From: Bacteroidales bacterium
GTDB lineage: Bacteria > Bacteroidota > Bacteroidia > Bacteroidales > VadinHA17
Assembly: GCA_022865305.1 (NCBI GenBank)
Contig: JALHSP010000062.1
Location: 1 to 64,000, forward strand
Length of the DNA: 64,000 nucleotides
Direction of reading: 5' to 3'
Under the pieces are notes generated by a model that saw nothing but the letters and a program-made list of their open reading frames with translations, had not been told where the DNA came from and ran no database searches. The translations under genes were made by a program, and so were the position numbers. Shown here piece by piece: positions 43,277 through 51,611 of the stretch. Position 1 is the first letter of the stretch; each line of letters opens with the position of its first letter.

Positions 43277-44010
43277 TGAATGAACCAGACGTAAAAAAAT
43301 GTTTTTTTATAATATTCCTGCTATTTGTTTTCACTCAATCAGGATGCAGCCAGGAGCTACAAAAAGAAGGTGTGAAAATACTGTTCCATGGACTTGTGAT
43401 GGATGCAAAAACTCAAACTCCTCTTGCCAGTTCCCAGATAACTATAAACAGGTCATTTTCATCAATCAGCGGTGATGATGGAAAATTTGCTTTTTATGTC
43501 AGCAGGAATGACACTGTAATATTCAGCAGGATTGGTTATAAGTCAACAATCCTGTTAGTAAGTGATACACTTGTGGGCAAAGAATATGTTGCTGGCGTTT
43601 ATATGCATTCTGATACCTTGTTGATAGGCGAGGTGATTATTATACCACGGTTTACAAACCTTAAATCAGAATTGTTGAATTCAAGGACAAGCCTAAGCCC
43701 TGAAATGGAAAATGCCAGGTATAATCTTGAAATTTCTGCATACCAGGGTCGTATAACGCAGAATAAGCTTGGAGATCCTGCAGTTAATTATGAGTATTTG
43801 CGGCAGAAGCAAAGAATTAATGCTTACGAAAAAGGGGGTATTCCTTCTGAGCGGATTGTAGGTATTAGTCCGTTTTTGCTTGTTCCTGCAGCTTACCTTC
43901 TGATACACGGATTACCTGAAAAACCAGCTCCCTTGCAACCACAACTGACTGATCAGGATGTGAATCAGATATATAAGAAATACCTCGAGACTCTGAAGAA
44001 GAGGAAATAA
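43276..44010 (+). CDS. Lipoprotein with carboxypeptidase-regulatory-like domain
   Basis: 244 residues; a lipoprotein signal peptide (lipobox near TQSGC, residue 24), then a domain like CarboxypepD_reg ('GLVMDAKTQTPLASSQITI', 'SGDDGKFAFYV', 'RIGYKS'). The C-terminal half is helical and Leu/Asn/Lys-rich. Its function is unknown; the beta domain is often used for binding or as a plug-like unit. Confidence 0.75.
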   Translation: MNEPDVKKCFFIIFLLFVFTQSGCSQELQKEGVKILFHGLVMDAKTQTPLASSQITINRSFSSISGDDGKFAFYVSRNDTVIFSRIGYKSTILLVSDTLVGKEYVAGVYMHSDTLLIGEVIIIPRFTNLKSELLNSRTSLSPEMENARYNLEISAYQGRITQNKLGDPAVNYEYLRQKQRINAYEKGGIPSERIVGISPFLLVPAAYLLIHGLPEKPAPLQPQLTDQDVNQIYKKYLETLKKRK

Positions 44011-44035
44011 GGAAAATTATTGATCTGGTAAATAT

Positions 44036-44101
44036 GGTACTCGGTTCTGGGTTCTCGTTATATATCAAAACCCAGGCACCTAGCACCGAGGACCGAGCAC
44101 C
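44036..44101. repeat. Inverted repeat at the end of the lipoprotein gene
   Basis: The left arm GGTACTCGGTTCTGGG and the right arm, read on the other strand, GGTGCTCGGTCCTCGG match at most positions. The right half itself repeats 'CACCTAGCACC…GAGCACC'. A hairpin element between converging genes, similar to scattered repeats in Bacteroidetes. No coding frame; recurrence was not tested. Confidence 0.5.
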
Positions 44102-44123
44102 TTCTATTAATGTTTACAAGGTT

Positions 44124-45035
44124 TTATCCCTTATAGAATATTGCTTTAATGATTTGGCTTGCCATTTTGGGATTTTCTTTCATCCTTCGAGTACAATATC
44201 CAAACCATTTTTCTCCGAAGGGAACATACACCCTCATTGTATGTCCGTCATTTACAATAGATTCACGAAGCTTCGGCGTGACGCCATAAAGCATCTGGAA
44301 TTCATAAAGATACTTTGGCACATTGTATTTTTTTATTAGTTTATAAGCGCCATCAACTAATGGCTTATCGTGTGTTGCGATACCGACATGTATCTTGTTT
44401 TTCAACAGAAATTCGAGATCCTCGAGATAATGCATGTTTATCTCCTCATACTTTTTATAAGAAATTGCTTCCGGTTCAACATAGATACCTTTGCAGAGCC
44501 TGAAGCTTAATGGATTTGATTCGCTGTTAAGATCAGCCATGCCTTTCAGATCGTCAAGTGTCCTTTTAAGATATGCCTGTACGACCAGTCCTACATTAGC
44601 CGGGAATTCCAACTTCAGTCTGCGGAAAAGTTCGATTTCCATATCAGTACACGGAGAATCTTCCATATCAATCCTTATAAAACCATTATAAGATGCTGCT
44701 TTAACAATAATTTCCCTAATATGATTATAACAGATATTTTTATCAATCAACAAGCCGAAACTTGTAGGCTTAATCGAAAAATTTCCGTCAATGTCATTTT
44801 TATATGAAACATCGATGAGGTTGAGATACTCTCTTTTATTGGCTTCTGCTTCATCGAGATTCTTAATAAACTCCCCTAGAACATCAAGTGTAACCTTAAT
44901 GTTTTTACTGTTCAGATCCTTCGATACCCGAATAGCATCCTCAATGGTTTCACCCGAAATATATGAATGTGAAAATATCCATACAAATTTCTTTGGAAAA
45001 TAAGGCAAAATAGCAGCAATGAATTTGTTGAACAT
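44124..45035 (-). CDS. Proline dehydrogenase
   Basis: 303 residues of a TIM-barrel PRODH domain: 'VTLDVLGEF', 'IRIDMEDS', 'RLCKGIYVEPEA', 'YEFQMLYGV' and 'YCTRRMKENP' (the Tyr-x-x-Arg-Arg pattern that binds proline). It is the stand-alone FAD enzyme, not fused to P5C dehydrogenase. It diverges from the sigma factor gene at 45251. Confidence 0.92.
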   Translation of the reverse strand: MFNKFIAAILPYFPKKFVWIFSHSYISGETIEDAIRVSKDLNSKNIKVTLDVLGEFIKNLDEAEANKREYLNLIDVSYKNDIDGNFSIKPTSFGLLIDKNICYNHIREIIVKAASYNGFIRIDMEDSPCTDMEIELFRRLKLEFPANVGLVVQAYLKRTLDDLKGMADLNSESNPLSFRLCKGIYVEPEAISYKKYEEINMHYLEDLEFLLKNKIHVGIATHDKPLVDGAYKLIKKYNVPKYLYEFQMLYGVTPKLRESIVNDGHTMRVYVPFGEKWFGYCTRRMKENPKMASQIIKAIFYKG

Positions 45036-45118
45036 AATATACTTTTGTTGATAAGCTTTTCTTCTCTTTTTTAATTAAACTGCGAATTAAATTGATTTTG
45101 ATTCAATTTCAAATGACC

Positions 45119-45158
45119 TTTGTCATTGAAAAAAGGTGATTTGTCAATGAAAAAGGTG
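45119..45158. repeat. Pair of direct repeats in a divergent promoter region
   Basis: TTTGTCATTGAAAAAAGGTG and TTTGTCAATGAAAAAGGTG, spaced 21 bp (two DNA turns). The first also forms AATGAC-CTTT-GTCATT with the bases before it. They lie between the divergent proline dehydrogenase and ECF sigma genes, before the sigma promoter motif. This spacing would suit a dimeric regulator on one DNA face. Confidence 0.5.
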
Positions 45159-45204
45159 TAATGACATATGAATTTATTTATTTTGAATAAATTTTTTCAG
45201 AATA

Positions 45205-45233
45205 TGCAACCATTTTTTCTGATGAAATGTCTT
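45205..45233 (+). promoter_or_regulatory. Candidate ECF-type promoter of the second sigma operon
   Basis: TGCAACC-N16-TGTCTT, ending 17 bp before the sigma ATG at 45251. The first sigma operon has TGCAACC-N15-TGTCTT at the same distance (4045-4072). It is the best shared signal in the window for sigma-factor autoregulation. Confidence 0.48.
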
Positions 45234-45250
45234 AAAAATGTCCTCAGTTT

Positions 45251-45814
45251 ATGATGAGTGACCATCAAATAATAGAGGGTTGTGCGAAACATGACAGGAA
45301 GGCGCAACAGGTGCTGTACGATAAGTATTCGCGTTTGTTGCTGGGGATTTGTCTGAGGTATTCGAACGACAAAGCTGAAGCTGAGGATATATTGCAGGAA
45401 AGTTTCTTAAAGATATTCATTAATATAAAGGATTTTTCAGGAACAGGTTCTTTTATAGGTTGGTTAAGAAAGGTGGCAGTCAATACATCAATTACTCATT
45501 ATCACAAAAACCTGAAATTCAGGTATCATGTTGAAATTGATGAGTATGTGTCTGTTGAGACAGGAGTTACCAGTTTTGAGGAAGACTTTTTTACTTCCGA
45601 TGAACTTTATAAAGTATTGAATGAGCTACCCGCTGGTTACAGGATGGTTTTTAACCTTTACGCTATTGAAGGATATAAGCATAAAGAAATTGCTGAACTC
45701 CTGGGCATCGATACAAATACATCGAAATCTCAGTATAGCAGGGCAAAAGCGGTAATCAGGCAAAAGCTGGAGAAACTTGATAAATTGAAAAAAAGCTATT
45801 CAGCAGGTGATTAA
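45251..45814 (+). CDS. ECF sigma-70 factor (intact)
   Basis: 187 residues. Region 2 ('YSNDKAEAEDILQESFLKIF', 'SFIGWLRKVAVNTSI') and a complete region 4 ('LPAGYRMVFNLYAIEGYKHK', 'EIAELLGIDTNTSKSQYSRAK'). An alternative start is the second Met. It is followed 27 bp later by a protein with an anti-sigma-like N-terminus. It serves as the standard for the broken sigma gene at 3489-4028. Confidence 0.92.
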   Translation: MMSDHQIIEGCAKHDRKAQQVLYDKYSRLLLGICLRYSNDKAEAEDILQESFLKIFINIKDFSGTGSFIGWLRKVAVNTSITHYHKNLKFRYHVEIDEYVSVETGVTSFEEDFFTSDELYKVLNELPAGYRMVFNLYAIEGYKHKEIAELLGIDTNTSKSQYSRAKAVIRQKLEKLDKLKKSYSAGD

Positions 45815-45841
45815 TAAAAAAGTGATTGAATTATAGATACG

Positions 45842-47176
45842 GTGAAAGGGAAGAAAGAAGATAAGGATTTAAGAGAGTTGTTCAGGCAGAAGCTTGAAAA
45901 CGCAGAGGTCATTCCATCTCCGTCTGTCAGCACAGTTCTGATGCGCAGGCTCGGAAGAAATGAATTTCTGCATTTCAATCCTGCACGATTCAACATATGG
46001 TATCTGGGTGGGATTGTGGCTGCAGGAGCTGCCCTGGCAATTATCCTGAGTTCCCGTTCGGGTAATAATGACACGATTCAACCACAACAACCGGCCTCAG
46101 AAATTAACGAAATTGTTAATTCAGATAACCTGATTTCTGCTCCAGAGCAACCTGTTCTTCAAAATGCTGATGAAAATAATAAAAACACTGTAATAACGGA
46201 CAGGAAACCGGGTGTCATACAATCTGAAGTGGATAACAATTTAAAAGGTGGAATGAACAATGCTATCCGGGGAAACAACAATGTATCTCCGGCAGGTGTG
46301 ACCGGAACAATGCCGAAAAATGGATTATTCCGCGAATCAATAGCTGATAAGGACAAGCTTCAGAGCGGCTACAGGGCAGATGGATGCTTAATTGAATCAT
46401 CTGTGACGGAAGGGTGTCCTCCATTAAGAGTAAAATTCAGCAGCAAAGCTGGCTCTAACGGCACCTGCCGGTGGACTTTTGGTGATGGTGGTTATTCAAA
46501 TGAAACAGATCCTGAATGGATATTTGATGTTGAAGGAGAATACGAAGTAACCCTTAATGTGTTTGATTCCAATAAATTACTATCTGTTTCATCTATAATC
46601 ATAACTGTCCGTCCAAAACCAAAAGCACTTTTTGAAATAAGTCCTGAAAATGCCATAATTCCCATTGATGAAATCCGGTTTCTTAATTTCTCTTCAGGAG
46701 CAGTGAAATTCAGGTGGGATTTTGGCGACGGGAATTATTCTGAGCTCTATGAACCGGTCCACTCTTATAATAAATTCGATAAATATAATGTTCACCTGGT
46801 GGTATTTTCGGAATATGGATGTTCCGATTCTCTGATTGTTATGAATGCTTTTGCCGGATCGGGATATTTCATTAAATTCCCGAATGCATTTATACCTAAT
46901 CCGACCGGGCCTTCCGGAGGTTATTACTCTACTAAGAGCGATGAAGCCGCACAGGTGTTTCACCCTGTTCAGTCGGGAGTGGCTGACTATCAGCTAAAAA
47001 TTTTCAGTAAGCTTGGTATCCTGATTTTTGAAAGCAATGATGTGAATATTGGCTGGGATGGATATTTTAAAGGACAGCTGAGCGAATCCGGCGTTTACAT
47101 CTGGAAGGTCCGCGGAAATTTCATAAATGGTGAACCTTTCACTAAAATGGGAGATGTAACTCTGCTTAAGAATTAA
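45842..47176 (+). CDS. Anti-sigma-like/PKD/type B CTD surface protein
   Basis: 444 residues, starting with GTG. The first 55 residues ('DLRELFRQKLENAEVIPSPS', 'STVLMRRLGRNEF') look like a cytoplasmic anti-sigma N-terminus, and a membrane helix follows (about 56-74). Then come a Gln/Asn-rich linker, two PKD-like domains ('CRWTFGDGGYS', 'FRWDFGDGNYS') and a C-terminal domain with 'FPNAFIPNPTGPSGG', 'LKIFSKLGILIFES', 'GWDGYFKGQLSESGVYIWKV', typical of gliding-associated type B sorting domains. It sits between a sigma factor and a PorP/SprF gene. A type IX cargo normally has a plain signal peptide, so the long N-terminus is odd. Confidence 0.75.
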   Translation: MKGKKEDKDLRELFRQKLENAEVIPSPSVSTVLMRRLGRNEFLHFNPARFNIWYLGGIVAAGAALAIILSSRSGNNDTIQPQQPASEINEIVNSDNLISAPEQPVLQNADENNKNTVITDRKPGVIQSEVDNNLKGGMNNAIRGNNNVSPAGVTGTMPKNGLFRESIADKDKLQSGYRADGCLIESSVTEGCPPLRVKFSSKAGSNGTCRWTFGDGGYSNETDPEWIFDVEGEYEVTLNVFDSNKLLSVSSIIITVRPKPKALFEISPENAIIPIDEIRFLNFSSGAVKFRWDFGDGNYSELYEPVHSYNKFDKYNVHLVVFSEYGCSDSLIVMNAFAGSGYFIKFPNAFIPNPTGPSGGYYSTKSDEAAQVFHPVQSGVADYQLKIFSKLGILIFESNDVNIGWDGYFKGQLSESGVYIWKVRGNFINGEPFTKMGDVTLLKN

Positions 47177-47359
47177 TCACTTCCTGTAAAAATATTTGAA
47201 AATCATTTTATTCCTGTTAATAAAATAGAGTTTGTTGTTAACTGTTTTTTATTTTGTGTAGTCAAATTCTTGATAAAAGGTATCACTTTTAGGGGAAATT
47301 TACGTTTAAATGATAATGAATATTAAATTCATTTAATTATTTTCGTGATTTTGAACCTT

Positions 47360-48361
47360 ATGGGATCGATCTTGTTTCAGAGAACTAAATATATATTTAT
47401 ACTGTCATTTATCCTTCTTGTAGATAGTCTTGGCCAGGATCCTACATTTTCCCAGTTTTATGCGAACGCATTATATCTTTCTCCCTCTTTTGTCGGAGCG
47501 ACCGAAGAGTACAGAATTTCTCTGAACTACAGAAACCAGTGGCCAGCCGTTCCCGGGGTATTCCATACTTACAGTATCAGTTTTGATAAGGCGCTACCTA
47601 ATTTTAATTCAGGTATCGGAGTACTGGCAACTTACGATGTTGCCGGATCAGGAGACCTTACCACTACCAATATAGGTTTGCTTTATTCATACGATTTTAA
47701 TATTAACAAGGATTGGCATATACGACCCGGAGTAAATTTTAAGTTCTATTATCTGGGTCTGGATATCTACAAGCTTATTTTCAACAGTCAGATAACGGGA
47801 AGCGGAACAACACCGCCTATAACTCCACCACCATTTGATAACGTGGCCGATGTTGATTTTGCGACATCGGCGCTCGTTTATAATGACAGGATATGGGCAG
47901 GCTTCACGCTTGATCACCTCCTCGTACCAAAAACATCTTTTTATGGTGATGATGCAACTGTTCCGATCAAATTCAACTTTTACGGAGGGGTCCAGGTTAT
48001 GAGGAAAACGAGGTTAAGGGTTAAAATGCAAGAGGTTCTTTCTGTTGCCCTCAACTTCCAGAAACAGGCTAAATTCTATCAGTCAGATGTGGGTTTATAT
48101 TATTATAAGGATCCCCTGATCTTCGGATTATGGTACAGAGGAATTCCATTTGCTACTTCCCAGGCTGGCGATGCAATAATTGGACTTTTAGGTATAAAAA
48201 CGAATCAGCTTCATATAGGTTACAGTTACGACTTTACTATTTCAAACCTTATCGCTTCAACTGCAGGGGCACATGAAATATCCCTGGTTTATGAATTCAC
48301 TGCATCCAATATTTCTCCTCAGCGCAGGAAGATCAGATCTATCCCGTGCCCTGAATTCTAA
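47360..48361 (+). CDS. PorP/SprF-family T9SS outer-membrane protein
   Basis: 333 residues from the ATG at 47360, with a signal peptide (cleaved near SLGQ). The family signature 'DPTFSQFYANALYLSPSFVG' follows, then barrel strands and 'RNQWPAVPGVFHTYSISFD'. PorP/SprF proteins work with type B CTD cargo and anchor it at the surface; the preceding gene is such a cargo, 183 bp upstream. An upstream GTG at 47345 is less likely. Confidence 0.88.
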   Translation: MGSILFQRTKYIFILSFILLVDSLGQDPTFSQFYANALYLSPSFVGATEEYRISLNYRNQWPAVPGVFHTYSISFDKALPNFNSGIGVLATYDVAGSGDLTTTNIGLLYSYDFNINKDWHIRPGVNFKFYYLGLDIYKLIFNSQITGSGTTPPITPPPFDNVADVDFATSALVYNDRIWAGFTLDHLLVPKTSFYGDDATVPIKFNFYGGVQVMRKTRLRVKMQEVLSVALNFQKQAKFYQSDVGLYYYKDPLIFGLWYRGIPFATSQAGDAIIGLLGIKTNQLHIGYSYDFTISNLIASTAGAHEISLVYEFTASNISPQRRKIRSIPCPEF

Positions 48362-48471
48362 ACTCCTGATTATTACCCGGAACCGGTATAATATATTTAC
48401 ATAATTGTACTATTGTGCCATTATGCCGCAAAACACTTTCCATTGCCGCCATTCATAATAATTTCCAGTCA

Positions 48472-48506
48472 TTTGGTCACCTAATGTATTTATTTGTTTA
48501 TATTTG
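48472..48506 (+). promoter_or_regulatory. Candidate promoter for the OmpH-like gene
   Basis: TTTG-N23-TATATTTG; both elements are exact but the spacer is longer than the usual 19-21. The -7 element ends 35 bp before the ATG at 48542. Confidence 0.4.
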
Positions 48507-48541
48507 CGCCTTATTATTGTTTAACAAATATTCAATTTGAG

Positions 48542-49141
48542 ATGAAGAAACTATCCCTGATTCTGTTTGTTATTATTTTTCTGGCAATTGCTGCGCTGTT
48601 TATTCTGCATTTCACCGGAAATAAGAATAACAATAAAAGCGATAATTCAGGAATCGTTACTGAGGTCCCGGTACAGGGAATTGCCTTTATAAATATAGAT
48701 ACTGTCATTTTTAAGTTTGATATGTTCTTTGACAGGAGGGAAGATCTTATGGCAAAACAGAAAAAAGCAGAGACAGAACTTAACTCCAGGGGAAGTCAGT
48801 ATGAGAAAAACGCCAAAGACTATCAGGATAAGATAAATAAAGGCCTTGTTACCAGGGCAACGGCAGCAGAGATGGAACAAGGTTTGCTGCAGCAGCAACA
48901 GGAACTGGTGACACTTCGTGATAAGCTTCAATCGGATCTCCTTGAAGAAGAACAGGTTATGAACCGCCAGATTATTGAATATATTACTTCATTCCTTGAA
49001 GCAAATAAATCAGAATATCAATACCAGTATATACTGGGCAAAAGTTTTGGCAGTGTTGTCCTTTATGGTGATAGCACATATGATATTACGCAAAAGGTAC
49101 TTGATGCTATAAACAAAAAGTACCAGGCAGAGAAAAAATAA
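48542..49141 (+). CDS. OmpH/Skp-like protein with N-terminal membrane anchor
   Basis: 199 residues from the ATG at 48542. One hydrophobic N-terminal segment (about residues 3-22) lacks a clear cleavage site, so it may stay in the membrane. The body is coiled-coil, like OmpH/Skp ('MAKQKKAETELNSRGSQYEK', 'YILGKSFGSVVLYGDSTYD'). This is a third Skp-type gene, far from bamA. It lies 5 bp before the glycosyltransferase gene. Confidence 0.75.
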   Translation: MKKLSLILFVIIFLAIAALFILHFTGNKNNNKSDNSGIVTEVPVQGIAFINIDTVIFKFDMFFDRREDLMAKQKKAETELNSRGSQYEKNAKDYQDKINKGLVTRATAAEMEQGLLQQQQELVTLRDKLQSDLLEEEQVMNRQIIEYITSFLEANKSEYQYQYILGKSFGSVVLYGDSTYDITQKVLDAINKKYQAEKK

Positions 49142-49146
49142 TAACT

Positions 49147-50409
49147 ATGGGTTTCGCCTCAGCCTGGCTTACAGAAAGGGCATTATTCCCCGGGTTAATT
49201 AATGAGGCGCCTGATAAAAAGACAGGTATAATTGTTGTTATACCTGCTTTTAGTGAACCCGGAATCACGACACTTCTTGATTCTCTGGCAATCTGTGATG
49301 AACCTGATTGCAAAGTTGAAATCCTGATAATTATAAATGCTCCATCCGATGCGGATGCAGAAAGCCTGGAAAACAATAACATATGCATTGCAAATATTGA
49401 AGCATGGAAGAAAAAACATAACAATTGTTTCTTCCGGCTTTTTGTTTTTGATGCAGGAAAACCTTCAATAAAAGGATGGGGTGTCGGACTCGCACGAAAA
49501 ACCGGGATGGATGAAGCTGTCCGGCGTTTTGATGCAATTGATAAACCCGAGGGGGCCATTGTTAACCTTGATGCGGACTGCCTGGTTGAAACAAACTATT
49601 TTACTTCTATCTGTAATGACCTTGTGGAAAATAAGGAGAGAGCCGCCTGTTCCATTTATTTTGAACACCCGGTGACAGGGAATGATTTCCCGGGTAGTAT
49701 TTATAAGTACATCATCTTATATGAGTTACATCTTCGGTATTATCTTCAGGGACTTAAATACTCCGGTTTTCCGTACGCTTTTCATACTGTAGGTTCAGCT
49801 ATTGCTGTTAAAGCATTTCATTATATAAAGGTCGGAGGGATGAATCGTCGGCAAGCCGGGGAAGATTTCTATTTTATTCAGAAACTTGTGCCGCTTGGCG
49901 GATATTTTGCACTTAATAAAACTACAGTATTTCCCTCTCCCCGGGAATCCTTGAGAGTGCCTTTCGGGACAGGACCAGCAATTACCAGGCTGGTTGGCAG
50001 CATTGAACCATTGCTGCTGACTTATAATACTAAAGCTTTCAGGGAACTAAAGTTGTTATTCGGTACAGTATTAAAACTTTTTAAAAGCAGCGCGGTTGAA
50101 ATTCATAATTATTATGAGAACCTGCCTCCGGGATTAAAATCTTTCATAAATGAAAAAGAATGGTCAGCAAAAATTTCCGAGATAAGCAGAAATACATCCG
50201 GAGAGGAATCATTCAGAAAAAGATTTTTCGCATGGTTCAACATGTTCCGAATTGTAAAGTATCTGAATCATACTCATTTGGAGCTTTTTGAAAAGAGATC
50301 TGTTGAAGAATCTGCATCAGAATTGCTGAAAATTACAGGAAAGGAGTTGCTCCCGAAAGATCCCAGGGAAATTCTTATTTACTATCGTATGTTGGAAAGA
50401 GACTCTTAA
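49147..50409 (+). CDS. Family 2-type glycosyltransferase
   Basis: 420 residues. The N-terminal nucleotide-sugar domain has 'GIIVVIPAFSEPG', 'ILIIINAPSDAD' and the DxD-like 'IVNLDADCLVE'; 'MNRRQAGEDFYFIQKL' follows as the acceptor-site Glu-Asp. The C-terminal part is helical and has no clear membrane helix. It probably adds a sugar to a surface polymer. The 3' end overlaps the convergent ftsB-like gene by 4 bp. Confidence 0.75.
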   Translation: MGFASAWLTERALFPGLINEAPDKKTGIIVVIPAFSEPGITTLLDSLAICDEPDCKVEILIIINAPSDADAESLENNNICIANIEAWKKKHNNCFFRLFVFDAGKPSIKGWGVGLARKTGMDEAVRRFDAIDKPEGAIVNLDADCLVETNYFTSICNDLVENKERAACSIYFEHPVTGNDFPGSIYKYIILYELHLRYYLQGLKYSGFPYAFHTVGSAIAVKAFHYIKVGGMNRRQAGEDFYFIQKLVPLGGYFALNKTTVFPSPRESLRVPFGTGPAITRLVGSIEPLLLTYNTKAFRELKLLFGTVLKLFKSSAVEIHNYYENLPPGLKSFINEKEWSAKISEISRNTSGEESFRKRFFAWFNMFRIVKYLNHTHLELFEKRSVEESASELLKITGKELLPKDPREILIYYRMLERDS

Positions 50410-50744
50410 TTGTTTTTTCTTGTGATTTTCCGGTCTTCATGAGGAGTAAGAATTATGTAGAGGTCTTCATCAGGCTTTTTCATGCGATATTGTTCCCGGG
50501 CAAATTTCTCAAGGTTGTGATCATCAGTTTTTAGTTCCTGGAGCTTCTTTTTATCAATCTCGATACGTTTTTGGTAGTACTCCTTATCGCTTTTAAGTCG
50601 ATGTAATTCACGCATCTCTTTGTATCTGGCTATCAGGTTGTTTGAATCTAATAGTAAAAGCCATATAAGAAAAATCAGGATTGTAAGAAGGTATTTATTC
50701 CTGAGTACGGGAGGGATTTTATTAATGAGCTTGAACCTTATCAT
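50406..50744 (-). CDS. FtsB/DivIC-like septum formation initiator
   Basis: 112 residues: short cytoplasmic start, one membrane helix (about 19-37), and a long coiled coil (MRELHRLKSDKEYYQKRIE…) with 'EKFAREQYRMKKPDED' near the end, a pattern typical of FtsB/DivIC. It acts in the division complex. It is last in the minus-strand group FKBP - thiF - thiS - ftsB. Confidence 0.8.
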   Translation of the reverse strand: MIRFKLINKIPPVLRNKYLLTILIFLIWLLLLDSNNLIARYKEMRELHRLKSDKEYYQKRIEIDKKKLQELKTDDHNLEKFAREQYRMKKPDEDLYIILTPHEDRKITRKNN

Positions 50745-50767
50745 CCTGTTACTAACCTGCGATTTTT

Positions 50768-50971
50768 TCAGCCACCACTCATGAGATATAGCATTTGAAC
50801 ATTATCTCCATTGTGTATAATTGTTGAATCGTATTTTTCTTTTGATATTAATACATTGTTAATCTTGATAATTCTCATTCTGAAGGAGAACTTCTTTACT
50901 CTTATCATTTCACTGACACTTATTGTTTCCTGAGGAAATTCTTCTTCCCTGTTATTCAATAGTATTTTCAT
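50768..50971 (-). CDS. thiS: Sulfur-carrier protein, ThiS/MoaD-type
   Basis: 67 residues from the ATG at 50971, ending in the Gly-Gly needed for adenylation and thiocarboxylation. The length (66-67) fits ThiS better than MoaD (about 81). It follows thiF by 13 bp. In Bacteroidetes thiS usually sits with thiG and thiH for thiazole synthesis; neither is here. Next to the tungsten AOR it could serve as a MoaD-like donor for the pterin cofactor. The start inside the thiF end (51043) is rejected. Confidence 0.8.
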   Translation of the reverse strand: MKILLNNREEEFPQETISVSEMIRVKKFSFRMRIIKINNVLISKEKYDSTIIHNGDNVQMLYLMSGG

Positions 50972-50984
50972 TTCCTGGTACAAA

Positions 50985-51575
50985 CTATTTCTTTTTCTCC
51001 ATGAGAATTTCAACCACAACATTGGCCTGCATATTTGCAACAATACCTACACGCGGTGCCATTGGTGGCAGATCATCTGTCACGTCCGACGATTCATCAC
51101 CGCAAATATATAATGTATCATCGATTTTCCTGCACCTGATTGTGTCATTCTTTCCCCAGCCGGCCAGTCCCGATGCAACTACCAGGGGAATGCCTGGCAT
51201 CCTGGTCTGAACTGTTTCTATCAGCATCTCTTTCATTTCGGCACTGTCAAAAGCTTCGACAATGATATCGCACCCTGAAAATATTTCAGTAATATTTGAT
51301 TTATCCAGCTTTTTCTGGTGAATTAAAACACTGGTATCAGTATTAATTCGGTTCAGATTTTCTTTCAGGGCTGTTGTTTTCATCATGCCAACCTGATCTG
51401 AAAAAAAATACTGCCGGTTTAGATTACGTTCTTCAATGATGTCATGATCTGCTATCACAAGTGTACCGATCCCGCTTCTAGCAAGTGCAACAGCACAATT
51501 TGAACCGAGACCTCCTGCTCCTGCGATCCCGACCCTGAAGCGGCCCAAATGATTCTTAATTTCGGAAAATCTCAT
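50985..51575 (-). CDS. thiF: ThiF-type adenylyltransferase for the sulfur carrier
   Basis: 196 residues, the short ThiF form. ATP site 'GIAGAGGLGSNCAVALARSG', 'IADHDIIEERNLNRQYFF', and 'EAFDSAEMKEML'. No zinc Cys pairs of the long form. It adenylates the C-terminal Gly of ThiS/MoaD. The adjacency to thiS makes the pair certain; whether it serves thiamine or the tungsten cofactor is open. Confidence 0.88.
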   Translation of the reverse strand: MRFSEIKNHLGRFRVGIAGAGGLGSNCAVALARSGIGTLVIADHDIIEERNLNRQYFFSDQVGMMKTTALKENLNRINTDTSVLIHQKKLDKSNITEIFSGCDIIVEAFDSAEMKEMLIETVQTRMPGIPLVVASGLAGWGKNDTIRCRKIDDTLYICGDESSDVTDDLPPMAPRVGIVANMQANVVVEILMEKKK

Positions 51576-51611
51576 ATACTCTTATTTCAGTCGGATAGCC
51601 GGAATTTCAAT

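Noticed and set aside
45036-45250. A small RNA or tRNA in the gap before the second sigma gene
   Set aside because: No tRNA fold, no terminator; the gap is explained by direct repeats and a sigma-type promoter.
47177-47359. Promoter before the PorP/SprF gene
   Set aside because: The AT-rich gap has no sequence with a good TAnnTTTG match, so no promoter was called.
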